Source of the DNA: an uncultured Christensenellaceae bacterium
Lineage (GTDB): Bacteria; Bacillota; Clostridia; Christensenellales; CAG-314
Direction: 5' to 3'
Assembly (NCBI GenBank): GCA_910587795.1
Contig: CAJUNH010000003.1
Span: 1-64,000, forward strand
Length of the DNA stretch: 64,000 nucleotides
Below the pieces are notes generated by a model. It was given only the letters and a program-made list of their open reading frames with translations, searched no databases and was not told where the DNA came from. How positions within the stretch are numbered: position 1 is the first letter of the stretch; the number at the start of each line of letters is the position of its first letter. Position numbers and translations under genes: made by a program. Below are positions 8,937-18,376 of this stretch, one piece after another.

Positions 8937-9206
8937 ATGAAAGACTACATTGTCGAGCGCGCGATAGACATTGCACAGTATGTTTTGGCTAACAAAAGCA
9001 CCGTTAGGGAAGCCGCCTATGCTTTTTGCGTAAGCAAGTCTACCGCGCACAAAGACCTTGCCGAACGTTTGCCGGAAATAGACAGACAGCTTTACGAGCA
9101 AGTTGCCGAAGTGCTGCAGGATAACTGGGACGAACGCTACATACGCGGCGGCGAAGCCACAAAACAAAAATATAAAGGCAGCCGAATTAAAATACAGCGC
9201 ATTTAA
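8937..9206 (+). CDS. spoIIID: Sporulation transcription regulator SpoIIID
   Basis: Small DNA-binding protein that acts in the mother cell during sporulation, modulating sigma-E and sigma-K dependent genes. The 89-residue sequence has the family helix-turn-helix (TVREAAYAF followed by SKSTAHKDL) and the basic C-terminal tail. Length and motif order match SpoIIID from Clostridia and Bacillus. It is monocistronic, with a GGAG ribosome site and a strong terminator directly downstream. Its presence is firm evidence that the organism belongs to a spore-forming lineage. Confidence 0.95.
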   Translation: MKDYIVERAIDIAQYVLANKSTVREAAYAFCVSKSTAHKDLAERLPEIDRQLYEQVAEVLQDNWDERYIRGGEATKQKYKGSRIKIQRI

Positions 9207-9250
9207 TTTTTAAAATATCTTATTTGCGTTAAACTAAAAATTGCTTTGGC

Positions 9251-9287
9251 AAAACAATCCCGATTAAAATCAAATCGGGATTGTTTT
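9251..9287 (+). terminator. spoIIID terminator
   Basis: A perfect 15-base stem (9251-9265 with 9273-9287) around a 7-base loop, ending in a run of T. Confidence 0.92.
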
Positions 9288-9443
9288 TTTATTTTATCGT
9301 TTAAATTACCGATAACAAAAAAACTTATCCTTTATTACGCATAAATTTACAAACGTAAATTTACCGTCGGCATAACATAGCGCAACTTTATATTATCGCT
9401 TTACTGCATATTACAGATTTAATTGCAGTATAGTTAAAAACCA

Positions 9444-9472
9444 TTGCAAAAGTTATGACAATGTGCTAGAAT
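9444..9472 (+). promoter_or_regulatory. serS promoter and leader
   Basis: TTGCAA (9444-9449), 17 bases and TAGAAT (9467-9472) form a sigma-A-type promoter. The predicted leader to the serS start is about 108 bases and lacks the conserved T-box motifs that often control this gene in Firmicutes. The region 9288-9443 holds only a small AT-rich hairpin (9343-9362) and no gene. Confidence 0.6.
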
Positions 9473-9586
9473 ATGCGGTGAAAGATATGCGGTAAACGAA
9501 TTGAACGTATATGCGTATTTACAATAAATAACGTACTTAATTACGCTATTAAACTGATAATTTAATAGGAGGCTGTAACACAAGTT

Positions 9587-10870
9587 ATGATTGACGTTAA
9601 CCTAATTAGACAAAACCCCGAAGCCGTACGCCAAAGATATTTAAAGCGAGGCAAGGATATAGATTTTACCGACTTTTTAAAGTTGGACGAGCAGCGCAAA
9701 ACGCTTATTGCCGAAGTTGAAGCAATGAAGGCGCAGCGCAACAAAGTGTCGGGAGACATCCCCCGTCTTAAAAAAGCGGGACAGGACGTATCCGCTACCA
9801 TTGCCGAAATGAAAACTCTCGGCGACAAAATTTCCGCTTTGGACAAAAAACTTAACGAAGTAAACGAAAAATCCCGAGACTTTTTGCTGCGATTGCCCAA
9901 CCTTCCCGACGAAGATTTGCTCTCCGGCGGCAAGGAAAACAACAAGCCCGTTAAGACCTTCGGGCAAAAACCGCATTTTGATTTTACGCCCAAGGACCAC
10001 GTGGAGCTTGCTAAAAGCCTTGGCTTAATCGACTACGAACGCGGAGTTAAACTTGCGGGCAACGGCAGTTGGATTTATACCGGTATGGGCGCAAGGCTGG
10101 AATGGGCGCTGTTAAACTACTTTATCGACAGTCACATACAAAAGGGCTACACGTTTATGCTGCCGCCCTATATGCTAAGTTACGAATGCGGACTGACCGC
10201 AGGGCAGTTTCCCAAATTCGAGGACGACGTTTACCAAATAGCCAACGGCGAAGGACGCAAGTTTATGCTGCCCACTGCCGAAACGGCGTTAGTCAACCTG
10301 TACCGCGACGAAATTTTGCCCGAAAGCGAATTGCCGCGCAAATTTTTCGGTTACTCCGCTTGCTTCCGCAGAGAGGCGGGCAGCTACCGCTCTGAGGAAC
10401 GCGGTATGATACGCGGACACCAGTTTAACAAAGTAGAGCTGTTCCAGTACACTACTCCCGATAAGAGTGACGAAGCCTTTGAGGAAATGGTTAATATGGC
10501 TTGCGGACTTGTGGAAGGGTTGGGACTTCACTATCAGTTATCCAAGCTTGCCGCAGGCGATTGCAGCGACAGTATGGCGCGTACTTACGACATTGAAATA
10601 TACATTCCGTCTATGGACATATATAAGGAAGTTTCTTCCGCGTCCAACGCACGCGACTATCAAGCGCGCAGAGGCAATATGCGCTACCGTAAAGACGCCG
10701 ACAAAAAGCCGGACTTTATGCACACCCTTAACGCCAGCGGACTGGCAACAAGCCGCGTGTTCCCCGCGCTTTTGGAACAAAATCAAAATGCCGACGGTTC
10801 GGTAACTATACCCGAAGTTTTGCGCAAATATATGGGCGGACTGGAAAAACTTATACCCGTCAAAAAATAA
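9587..10870 (+). CDS. serS: Serine--tRNA ligase
   Basis: Class II aminoacyl-tRNA synthetase that charges tRNA-Ser and tRNA-Sec with serine. The N-terminal 110 residues form the long antiparallel coiled coil that grips the tRNA. The catalytic core holds the class II motifs: motif 2 in FRREAGSYRSEERGMIRGHQF and motif 3 in the segment NASGLATSR. The 427-residue length is normal. A strong AGGAGG lies 14 bases before the ATG, a rather long spacing, but no other start in frame fits better. The gene is monocistronic with its own promoter and terminator. Confidence 0.97.
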   Translation: MIDVNLIRQNPEAVRQRYLKRGKDIDFTDFLKLDEQRKTLIAEVEAMKAQRNKVSGDIPRLKKAGQDVSATIAEMKTLGDKISALDKKLNEVNEKSRDFLLRLPNLPDEDLLSGGKENNKPVKTFGQKPHFDFTPKDHVELAKSLGLIDYERGVKLAGNGSWIYTGMGARLEWALLNYFIDSHIQKGYTFMLPPYMLSYECGLTAGQFPKFEDDVYQIANGEGRKFMLPTAETALVNLYRDEILPESELPRKFFGYSACFRREAGSYRSEERGMIRGHQFNKVELFQYTTPDKSDEAFEEMVNMACGLVEGLGLHYQLSKLAAGDCSDSMARTYDIEIYIPSMDIYKEVSSASNARDYQARRGNMRYRKDADKKPDFMHTLNASGLATSRVFPALLEQNQNADGSVTIPEVLRKYMGGLEKLIPVKK

Positions 10871-10927
10871 CCGCAATCAGCAATATGCGTTTAAAAACTT
10901 GTGCGGATTTAATGTAAAAATACAATT

Positions 10928-10963
10928 AAAAGTAGATTGAACGGCTTTTATCAATCTACTTTT
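10928..10963 (+). terminator. serS terminator
   Basis: A 13-base stem (AAAAGTAGATTGA with its complement, 10928-10940 and 10951-10963) with a 10-base loop, followed by T residues. Confidence 0.88.
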
Positions 10964-10992
10964 TTATCATTAATAACTACGAGGTAAAAACA

Positions 10993-11604
10993 ATGACAGA
11001 ACAAGAAAAAATGCTTGCAGGCAAAATTTACGATCCAAGCGACGGAGAACTGGCTACAATGCGGACATACGCGCACAAAATGTGTACCCGCTACAATAAG
11101 TTGGACGAGGACGACCCCGCCCGTAAGGAACTGCTGGAAATGCTGCTTAACAACCCCAACGGCGTTTATTTGCAAGGACCTATATTTTTTGACTACGGCG
11201 AATTTACTGCTTTCGGCAAAAACTGCTACGCCAACTTTAACTTTACCGTTTTGGACTGCGCGCCCGTAACGATAGGCGATAACGTATTTTTCGGTCCAAA
11301 CGTCACTATCGCCACTCCTATACATCCTCTTCTCGCCGAAGAACGCAATATGTACGCAAAACCAGACGGTACGTTAACCGACAGCGAGTATGCAAAACCT
11401 ATTACAGTAAAATCCAACTGCTGGATTGCCAGCAACGTTGTAATATGCGGCGGAGTAACGGTGGGAGAAGGCTGTGTGATCGGCGCAGGCTCGGTGGTAA
11501 CGCGGGACATACCCGACGGCGTGTTTGCGGCGGGTAATCCGTGCAAAGTAATACGTAAACTAACCGAACAGGACAGTATAAAATTAAAAAAGGATTTGTA
11601 TTAA
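10993..11604 (+). CDS. Sugar O-acetyltransferase, maltose/galactoside type
   Basis: Left-handed beta-helix acetyltransferase that transfers acetyl from acetyl-CoA to a sugar hydroxyl in the cytoplasm. The N-terminal mac domain (MLAGKIYDPSDGEL) and the hexapeptide repeats (IGDNVFFGPNVTI, GVTVGEGCVIGAGSVVTRDI, GNPCKVI) place it with Maa and LacA. The catalytic histidine is likely in TPIHPL. The 203-residue length is typical. It has a GAGGT ribosome site. It lies between the serS terminator and glnN without an obvious partner gene, so its natural acceptor is unknown. Confidence 0.9.
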   Translation: MTEQEKMLAGKIYDPSDGELATMRTYAHKMCTRYNKLDEDDPARKELLEMLLNNPNGVYLQGPIFFDYGEFTAFGKNCYANFNFTVLDCAPVTIGDNVFFGPNVTIATPIHPLLAEERNMYAKPDGTLTDSEYAKPITVKSNCWIASNVVICGGVTVGEGCVIGAGSVVTRDIPDGVFAAGNPCKVIRKLTEQDSIKLKKDLY

Positions 11605-11855
11605 TAAATTTCAGTCAAACCCGCAACGTTTACGGTTATTAATATTTTGACGTTAAGCGTCTGTTATTTAAAACACTAAAATCGGCTCGGCACAATGTCT
11701 GTTAATACTGCCAATAGCCGTTTAATAGACAATATTTTTCCGCCAGAATACCGAACTGACAAAAATATTTCCTACCGTTTAACAATGTACGAATAAAAAA
11801 ATCATATTACAAACCGACAATCACGCAAAACAAAATACACGCATAAACTGACAAT

Positions 11856-13910
11856 ATGAAAAACAGTTTTACCACCAAAACGTTTGCACAAAACGTTTTC
11901 GATTACAACAAGATGAAAAAATACCTGCCTTGCGCAACATACAAGGCTATTGTAGCCGCCCGCGAGCAAGGTATAAAACCGTCGCAAAAACACGCGGAGA
12001 TTTTTGCCGCCGCACTAAAAAAGTGGGCGCTTAGCAAAGGCGTTACCAGATATACGCACTGGTTTCAGCCGCTGAATAATTTTACTGCGGAAAAACGCGA
12101 CAGCCTAAGCTCTATCGACAAGGAAGGCAACGCTATAATTAAATTCGGCGGAAAACAGCTTCAACGAGGAGAGGGCGACGCGTCCAGTCTGCCGAACGGC
12201 GGTATGCGCGAAACGTTTGAAGCGCGCGGTATAACGGAATGGGACTACACCGCTTTTCCGTTTATAAGGGGAGATTGCCTGCGTATACCCACTACGTTTT
12301 GCGGAGCAGGCGGAGAAACACTAGACAAAAAAACGCCGCTGTTAAACAGCTGTATCGCCCTAAACAAGCAGGCATTGCGTTTGCTAAGCGCGTTAGGTAT
12401 GCCTGCAAAACAGGTTAAAAGCGTTGTGGGCGCAGAGCAGGAATATTTTTTAATCGACAAAACGCAATTTGATAAACGCAAGGATCTGGTATACACGGGG
12501 CGCACGCTGTTCGGCAAAATGGCGCCGAAGGGACAGGAATTTGACGACCACTACTTTCGTCCCCCAAACGAAAAGGTAACGGAATATATGCGGCAAGTAG
12601 ATATCGAATTGTGGAAGCTCGGTATACTCGTAAAAACCGAACACAACGAAGTTGCCCCTTGCCAGTACGAACTTGTTCCCTGTTACACCGCCGTCAACTA
12701 TGCGTGCGACCAAAATCAGCTTATTATGGAAACGCTTAATAACGTAGCCACAAAACAAGGTTTGGCGTGTTTGCTGCACGAAAAACCTTTCGATAAAATT
12801 AACGGCAGCGGCAAACACAACAACTGGTCGATAATAACGGACGAGGATTGCAACTTGCTGGAAGCAGGCAGCACCCCCGCGCAAAATGCTAGATTTTTGC
12901 TGATACTTTCCGCAATTATACAGGCTGTAGACAACTATAATACTTTGCTTGCATCCTCTGCGGCATCGGCAAATAACGACCTGCGGCTAGGCGGTTACGA
13001 AGCGCCGCCCACGATACTTACGATGTTTTTGGGCGACGCGCTGCTTGATGCAATGCACAATGCCGCAGCCGACGGTTGGGTTTTCGGCAAAGACAAACTG
13101 CCCTTGGATATTTACTCCGCCGACCGCAACCGCACTTCTCCCCTTGCTTTCAGCGGAAATAAGTTTGAATTCCGTATGGTAGGTTCGTCCGCAAGTATAG
13201 CCGACGTAAACACCACTCTCAATACGATAGTTGCCGAAAGTTTACGCGTATACGCCGACCGATTGGAAAAATCCGCAGACGTTTGGACGGAGTGCAAACA
13301 AATCGTAGCGGATACGCTGTTACAGCACGGGCGCGTTATATACAACGGTAACGGATATTCTGCCGAATGGCAGAACGAAGCAAAACGGCGCGGATTGCAA
13401 GCGGTAAGCAGTACAGACCTAACCTGCCATATGACGAGCGACAAAGTTGTGGAATTGTTTGAACGCCACAATATTTTGACAAAACGCGAACTTACCGCCC
13501 GTAAGGAAATTAAATTGCAAACATATTGCAACACCGTAAAATTAGAAGCGATTGTAGCCTACGAAATTTATCAGCGGCAGATTTACCCCGCAATAGAAGC
13601 GTATAATTTAACCCTTACGCAGCTTGCCGCAAACAAACAGTCGCTTAACATAGACAACAGTTTGGAATGCGGCAAAATTACCGCAATAGATAAAACAATC
13701 GGCGCGTGCAACGCCCAACAGAAAAAAATACGCGCGCTGGTAAACAGTTTGGATAAACTGCCGCTTGAACGCCGCGCCGAAACATGCGGGGGCGAACTGC
13801 GCGCAAATCTTGCCGAGTTAAGACGGCTTGTAAACGAGTTGGAGCAAGTATGTCCTAAAAACAGCTGGCCGCTGCCCACTTACGGGCAACTGCTGTTTGG
13901 AGAAAAATAA
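11856..13910 (+). CDS. glnN: Type III glutamine synthetase
   Basis: ATP-dependent ligation of ammonia to glutamate in the cytoplasm. The sequence follows the GlnN (type III) family, not the common bacterial GlnA: the N-terminal region has THWFQPL and the core has the glutamate-site motif VGAEQEYFLID, then EVAPCQYE and the catalytic loop NGSGKHNNWS. The 684 residues are slightly short for a family of about 690-730. No Shine-Dalgarno is evident before the ATG. The 250 bases upstream contain no gene and no recognisable GlnR or riboswitch element. A strong terminator follows. Confidence 0.95.
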   Translation: MKNSFTTKTFAQNVFDYNKMKKYLPCATYKAIVAAREQGIKPSQKHAEIFAAALKKWALSKGVTRYTHWFQPLNNFTAEKRDSLSSIDKEGNAIIKFGGKQLQRGEGDASSLPNGGMRETFEARGITEWDYTAFPFIRGDCLRIPTTFCGAGGETLDKKTPLLNSCIALNKQALRLLSALGMPAKQVKSVVGAEQEYFLIDKTQFDKRKDLVYTGRTLFGKMAPKGQEFDDHYFRPPNEKVTEYMRQVDIELWKLGILVKTEHNEVAPCQYELVPCYTAVNYACDQNQLIMETLNNVATKQGLACLLHEKPFDKINGSGKHNNWSIITDEDCNLLEAGSTPAQNARFLLILSAIIQAVDNYNTLLASSAASANNDLRLGGYEAPPTILTMFLGDALLDAMHNAAADGWVFGKDKLPLDIYSADRNRTSPLAFSGNKFEFRMVGSSASIADVNTTLNTIVAESLRVYADRLEKSADVWTECKQIVADTLLQHGRVIYNGNGYSAEWQNEAKRRGLQAVSSTDLTCHMTSDKVVELFERHNILTKRELTARKEIKLQTYCNTVKLEAIVAYEIYQRQIYPAIEAYNLTLTQLAANKQSLNIDNSLECGKITAIDKTIGACNAQQKKIRALVNSLDKLPLERRAETCGGELRANLAELRRLVNELEQVCPKNSWPLPTYGQLLFGEK

Positions 13911-13971
13911 CTATTCTACTCCGCTATTACATAAGATTATTTTAAAACGCTTAAATTTACGATAAATATTA

Positions 13972-14009
13972 AAAATTTCTCCCGACGTATCTGCGTGGGG
14001 AGAAATTTT
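13972..14009. terminator. Bidirectional terminator between glnN and the MFS gene
   Basis: A 12-base perfect stem (AAAATTTCTCCC, 13972-13983, with 13998-14009) and a 14-base loop, with T-rich sequence on both exits. It separates two convergent genes. Confidence 0.85.
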
Positions 14010-14045
14010 CTTTTTTGTAAGTTTATTAAATTGATTTAATAAGCG

Positions 14046-15587
14046 CTATTGTTTATCTTTACCGTCCTGCGCTTCGGTTGACTTTTCCGCCGTTTGCACT
14101 GTTTCGACGTTGGGTATTTCCGCCGTCTTTTCGTCTGCCGTTTCCGCCGTACCGTCTTTAAAGGTAACGTCGGCATTAAGTTCCTGTAATTTTTCCGCGC
14201 GGAACTTTTTGTTTTCCTTATGTACAAAATAAGTGGGAATAAACACAAACGCAGCAGCAACCGCCGAAAACAAAAACAGTTCAAACGGATAAACGTGATC
14301 GCCCAATTTATATGTGGAAATTTGTCCGTAACTGTCGACAATCTTAGGTATTGCAAAATAGCCTGCGGCAGGAGCAACGTCGTATTCCGTAACTACGGGA
14401 CCGAAGCCGTTTATAATAAACGGCAGTACGATACTTGCAATAATCATAGGCAAAGTAACGAATATCACTATTCGTATACCTTGGAAACACCCCGCTTTGT
14501 CTTCGGGAGTGTAATCGCGCGCGGTAGCGTTAAACAGTCCCGCCATAAGCAGCGACGCGCCTTCTATCATTGTTCCGCCCAAAATAAACATTACGTACGT
14601 TGCAGCAACGTTTCCGCTGACAAATTTAATAAAGTAAACAAGCAATCCGCCGACTACACCCGCAGCGGCGACGGGATAAAACAATTTTTCCTTACCGTAC
14701 TTATCCATAAGCTTTCCGCCTGCAACCGCAACGCCTGCCGAAAGCAGTACAACCACCGCAAGAGGGATTACGAACATATCGCCGAACCCCAAAGTATATT
14801 GCAGAAGCATTATCATATACGGCTGCCACATTTGCATTGCAAGACCGGAAAACATCATACCGATTAGGCATATATAAATCATTTTGTGCTTTTTGATACT
14901 GCTCGGCTTAAATCCGTATATAACCTCCGCCATATATTTGCCCGACTTATCAGGTTTTAAAGACGGACTGTCCTTAAATATAAACAAACCTATTACGCCC
15001 ACAATCGCAGGCAAAGCGCCCAAAATTATAAAAAACAAATCCCAACGGTGCGCGTCCGTCAATCCGTTAAAGCCCACAAATATTACCATTAAAGCCGCAA
15101 CAGGCATAATAGAAAGAATTATTTCCACAAATCCGCGGTTGGTAATATCCGTAACGTCGGTAACCCACGAAGAAAAAGCCGCGTCGTTGCTCATAGAACC
15201 GAATACCGTCATTACGCAGTCCATAATTACAAAAATAATTACGATCTTCATAATGTCGTCCGGGTTAGTAGGACTGTTGCCGAAAAAGGCAAAACTTGCC
15301 GTTACAACGCCCCAAATAATGTAGCCCCAACACACAAAAACTTTACGCTTGCCCAGTCTGTCGGTAAGCGCTCCGCCGAAAATCGTAACAAGCGCCGCAA
15401 CCACCGCGCTTGCGGCAACCGTCGCGCTGGTTGCCCAGCCTTCGGTGGTGATGTTCTTTTGGATATATGTGGAAAAATACATATTTTCCACCATCCAAGC
15501 AAGCTGTCCCATAAAACCGAACAGTACAATAGACGTCCAGATTTTTGCGCCCAACTTATTGGATTTTTTAACAACAACTTCCGCCAT
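14046..15587 (-). CDS. MFS transporter, possibly sugar type
   Basis: Inner-membrane carrier with about twelve hydrophobic helices spread over 513 residues. The N-terminal half holds the loop motif GGALTDRLGKRK between helices 2 and 3, the classic major facilitator signature; the second half has a related GKLMDKYGKEK. The cytoplasmic C-terminal tail is charged and low in complexity (about 50 residues rich in E, K and T). The fold could be of the sugar/glycoside-cation type, but the substrate cannot be assigned. The Shine-Dalgarno is AAGGAG. It is monocistronic, facing glnN. Confidence 0.8.
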   Translation of the reverse strand: MAEVVVKKSNKLGAKIWTSIVLFGFMGQLAWMVENMYFSTYIQKNITTEGWATSATVAASAVVAALVTIFGGALTDRLGKRKVFVCWGYIIWGVVTASFAFFGNSPTNPDDIMKIVIIFVIMDCVMTVFGSMSNDAAFSSWVTDVTDITNRGFVEIILSIMPVAALMVIFVGFNGLTDAHRWDLFFIILGALPAIVGVIGLFIFKDSPSLKPDKSGKYMAEVIYGFKPSSIKKHKMIYICLIGMMFSGLAMQMWQPYMIMLLQYTLGFGDMFVIPLAVVVLLSAGVAVAGGKLMDKYGKEKLFYPVAAAGVVGGLLVYFIKFVSGNVAATYVMFILGGTMIEGASLLMAGLFNATARDYTPEDKAGCFQGIRIVIFVTLPMIIASIVLPFIINGFGPVVTEYDVAPAAGYFAIPKIVDSYGQISTYKLGDHVYPFELFLFSAVAAAFVFIPTYFVHKENKKFRAEKLQELNADVTFKDGTAETADEKTAEIPNVETVQTAEKSTEAQDGKDKQ

Positions 15588-15908
15588 AAGCTTATCTCCT
15601 TAATTTTGCTTTTATTTTAACACAATATACCAAACAATACAATAGCAAAAAACACTTTAATGAGGTCATACGGACAAAAAAGTTATAATTTTATAACACA
15701 CCCTAATGATATCAGCTATTACTAAATAATCAACTGCAAATATAATGGCGTTTAGTAACAGTTAATTATTGCTAAGTGCCGTAAATTATTGTTTGCATAA
15801 TTTTACAAACTATATTTAGCCGTTTTACGTTGCTGTAAAAACCGAATAAATTCACAAATTAATTTAATTAATTGCTTTATTATATCTAAAACTCAACCCG
15901 CTCAATAC
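15588..15908. other. Intergenic region upstream of the MFS gene
   Basis: AT-rich, without a gene. An imperfect inverted repeat (15717-15738 against 15758-15776, about 14 of 18 positions) lies upstream of the MFS start and could be an operator; evidence is weak. Confidence 0.3.
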
Positions 15909-15942
15909 AAAACAGCGCAAAGATTTTTCCTTACGCTGTTTT
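15909..15942 (-). terminator. pepF terminator
   Basis: AAAACAGCG pairs with CGCTGTTTT, extended inside by a few wobble pairs; on the minus strand it ends in TTTTG shortly after the pepF stop. Confidence 0.75.
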
Positions 15943-15958
15943 AATAACGGATAGTATT

Positions 15959-17743
15959 TTATTTGCAAAGTTTTTCCAATTCGGCAAGAGTATCCTCAAA
16001 CGACTTTGTAACGATTTTAAACGGTTCTTCGCTTGTGAGGTCTACGCCCGCCACTTTAAGTTCCGCAACGGGGTCCATGCTGCCGCCGAGAGATAAAAAC
16101 TTTTTGTAGTTTTTAACGGCGGATTCGCCCTCGTTAAGAATTTTTTCCGCAATACATACGGCGGATATTATACCCGTTGCATACTTGTACACATAAAACG
16201 CACGGTAGAAATGCGGTATACGCGCCCATTCGTACTTGATTTCGTCGTTGTGATGAACAGCGTCGCCGTAGTACATTTTGTTAAGTTCCAAATATTTTTG
16301 GCACATAACGTCGGCGGTTAAAGGCTGTCCCTTTTCCACAAGATCGTGGGAAATTTGCTCAAACTCGGCAAACATAGCCTGACGGTACATTGTGGTACGC
16401 AGCATATCAAGGTAGTATTGCAGCAAATACTTTTTAAGTTTAACGTCCGTTTCCGTTTTAAGCAAATACTTTAACAGCAGTACTTCGTTACAGGTAGAAG
16501 CCACTTCCGCAACAAAAATTTTGTACCCCGCCTTAGCAAACGGCTGACCTTTTTCGCTGTAATAGCTGTGCATAGAGTGACCCATTTCGTGCGCAATGGT
16601 AAATATATCGTGTGTTGTCTTTTGGTAGTTAAGCAGCATAAACGGGTGGACGCCGCTTACCCCCATAGAGTACGCTCCGCTGCGCTTTGTAGGCGTTTCG
16701 TGCACGTCTATCCAACGGTTTGCAAACGCGTGACGCACTACTTCCAAATAGTCCTCTCCCAAAGGAGCAAGTCCTTTAAGCACCAATTCGCAAGCTTCTT
16801 CGTACTCGCAGGCAATGTTTGCGTCCTCAAATATGGATACGTACAAATCGTACATATTAAGCGTTTCTACGCCCATAAGCTTTTTGCGCAAAGCAATATA
16901 CTTATGCAAAGGTTTAAAACTGCCGTGCATACACTTAATAAGATTGTCGTAAACCGCTTTATCTACCTGCTCGGCAAACAGCGCCTGTTCCATAGTGCTG
17001 TTAAATTTTTTAGCTTGTGCATAAAACCAGTCCGCTTTTACACTGCCTTCGTATAAACCGGCAAGCGTATTAATCTTTTCGATATAGGCCTTATAATAAG
17101 TTTCAAACGCAAGTTTGCGCACGTTTTGGTCGGGATTTTGCAGCAGCATAGAGTATGTGCCGTGTCCAAGCTGCACTTCCTTACCGTCTACAGTAATTTT
17201 GTCAAACTTGATGTCGCCGCTGTCCAAACGGTTAAATACTTCGTGAAACTGTTCGGAGAACGCTCCTACGCCGGCAAGCAAACGCTCCTCGTCCTTAGAC
17301 AAAATGTGCGCCTTTCCCCTTAAAACGTTACTTAGCATTACGTCGTAATCGCTGAAATCGGAGTCGGCAATCAAAGCTTTTAACTGCTCGTCGGGCAATG
17401 CGGAAAGCTCCGGTGATACAAAAGACAATACCGTGCTGTATTCGGTAAGCAAACCGTACACGCGAGCATAGCGCGCTTGCTTTTCCGCATCCTGACTGTC
17501 TTCGTCGTAGCACATATGCGCATAGCAGTACAGTTTTTCCATTACTTTTTCTATCTCATCGGACAAACGTAAAAATTTAAGCAACGTATCTCTGTCGCCC
17601 AGTTTGCCCTGAAACTCTGCAAGCTGTTTGTAATCCTTAGAAAGTTTTTTAAAAGTATCTTCCCATTCGGCGGGAGTTGCAAAGATATCTGCGGAATTCC
17701 ACTTGTATTTTTCGGGAATTTCACTGCGGTTTGTGTAACTCAT
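15959..17743 (-). CDS. pepF: Oligoendopeptidase F, peptidase family M3B
   Basis: Cytoplasmic zinc endopeptidase that cuts short peptides. The catalytic zinc motif HEMGHSMHS lies near residue 387, with the downstream glutamate ligand in the VAEVASTCNEVLL segment. The N-terminal 110 residues match the oligopeptidase F N domain. The length of 594 residues is typical. A good Shine-Dalgarno (AAGGAGA) precedes the ATG. The gene is monocistronic with its own terminator. Confidence 0.95.
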   Translation of the reverse strand: MSYTNRSEIPEKYKWNSADIFATPAEWEDTFKKLSKDYKQLAEFQGKLGDRDTLLKFLRLSDEIEKVMEKLYCYAHMCYDEDSQDAEKQARYARVYGLLTEYSTVLSFVSPELSALPDEQLKALIADSDFSDYDVMLSNVLRGKAHILSKDEERLLAGVGAFSEQFHEVFNRLDSGDIKFDKITVDGKEVQLGHGTYSMLLQNPDQNVRKLAFETYYKAYIEKINTLAGLYEGSVKADWFYAQAKKFNSTMEQALFAEQVDKAVYDNLIKCMHGSFKPLHKYIALRKKLMGVETLNMYDLYVSIFEDANIACEYEEACELVLKGLAPLGEDYLEVVRHAFANRWIDVHETPTKRSGAYSMGVSGVHPFMLLNYQKTTHDIFTIAHEMGHSMHSYYSEKGQPFAKAGYKIFVAEVASTCNEVLLLKYLLKTETDVKLKKYLLQYYLDMLRTTMYRQAMFAEFEQISHDLVEKGQPLTADVMCQKYLELNKMYYGDAVHHNDEIKYEWARIPHFYRAFYVYKYATGIISAVCIAEKILNEGESAVKNYKKFLSLGGSMDPVAELKVAGVDLTSEEPFKIVTKSFEDTLAELEKLCK

Positions 17744-17959
17744 AGATATGTCTCCTTATTAACAGATATGGACTAATTATATAATAAACGGCGGTTTCCG
17801 TCAAGCAATAAGCTTAAAGCCTTTTTAATACGCGGTTATGCGATTTATTTACAATACCGAATTAATTTCGCTTTTTTACCTAAATAAACTTTTAAATAAT
17901 AAATACAGTACGTTCTGCAATTTTTGCTTACTTTTATATTTTAGTGCGCTAACGGCAAA

Positions 17960-17988
17960 ATTTCTCCCGTACTAATTACGGGAGAAAT
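17960..17988 (-). terminator. Terminator distal to sleB-ypeB
   Basis: A perfect 12-base stem (ATTTCTCCCGTA, 17960-17971, with 17977-17988) and a 5-base loop; on the minus strand it is followed by TTTTG. If it serves ypeB, the mRNA has a 3' extension of almost 400 bases. Confidence 0.7.
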
Positions 17989-18040
17989 ATACGTTAAATA
18001 TTATCGCTAAAAACCGCTTTTAGTATATAACACACGAACA

Positions 18041-18236
18041 ACATATATCGCAATATACAACCGCTAACGTGATGTGTTGTATAACGGTAGTCAGTCGTAT
18101 TTAAACGTCGTTAATTGTTTTTTGCTTGCTATCATATCGTATACGAAATATATACCGCAATACATTACCGTCAACGTGATACGATGTAATAGCGAATATT
18201 TGATAGCAGTTAGTTGTAGATAAACGCAGTTAATAG
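18041..18236. repeat. Two diverged tandem copies of a hairpin-forming element
   Basis: Copy 1 (18041-18117) and copy 2 (18148-18236) align over about 80 bases at roughly 70 percent by eye and share AACGTGAT in their centre and GTTAAT near the end. Copy 1 can fold through TATACAAC with GTTGTATA; copy 2 through TACAT with ATGTA at the related place. No reading frame fits. The remainder of 17744-18376 holds no gene. The element may be a structured RNA in the ypeB 3' region or an independent transcript. Confidence 0.4.
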
Positions 18237-18376
18237 ATGTTGGTATACTATTATAACTTGCTTGCAAGATAATTTACAGATTTATAATTTTGCTGCGAGA
18301 TATAAAAATGTCGTTATATTCTCACACCAAACGTTATTATAACCGCCTGCAAATATTGCAAAACTTGTTATCGCAA

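Noticed and set aside
9473..9586. T-box leader of serS
   Set aside because: The leader is about 108 bases and lacks the conserved T-box sequence and terminator/antiterminator.
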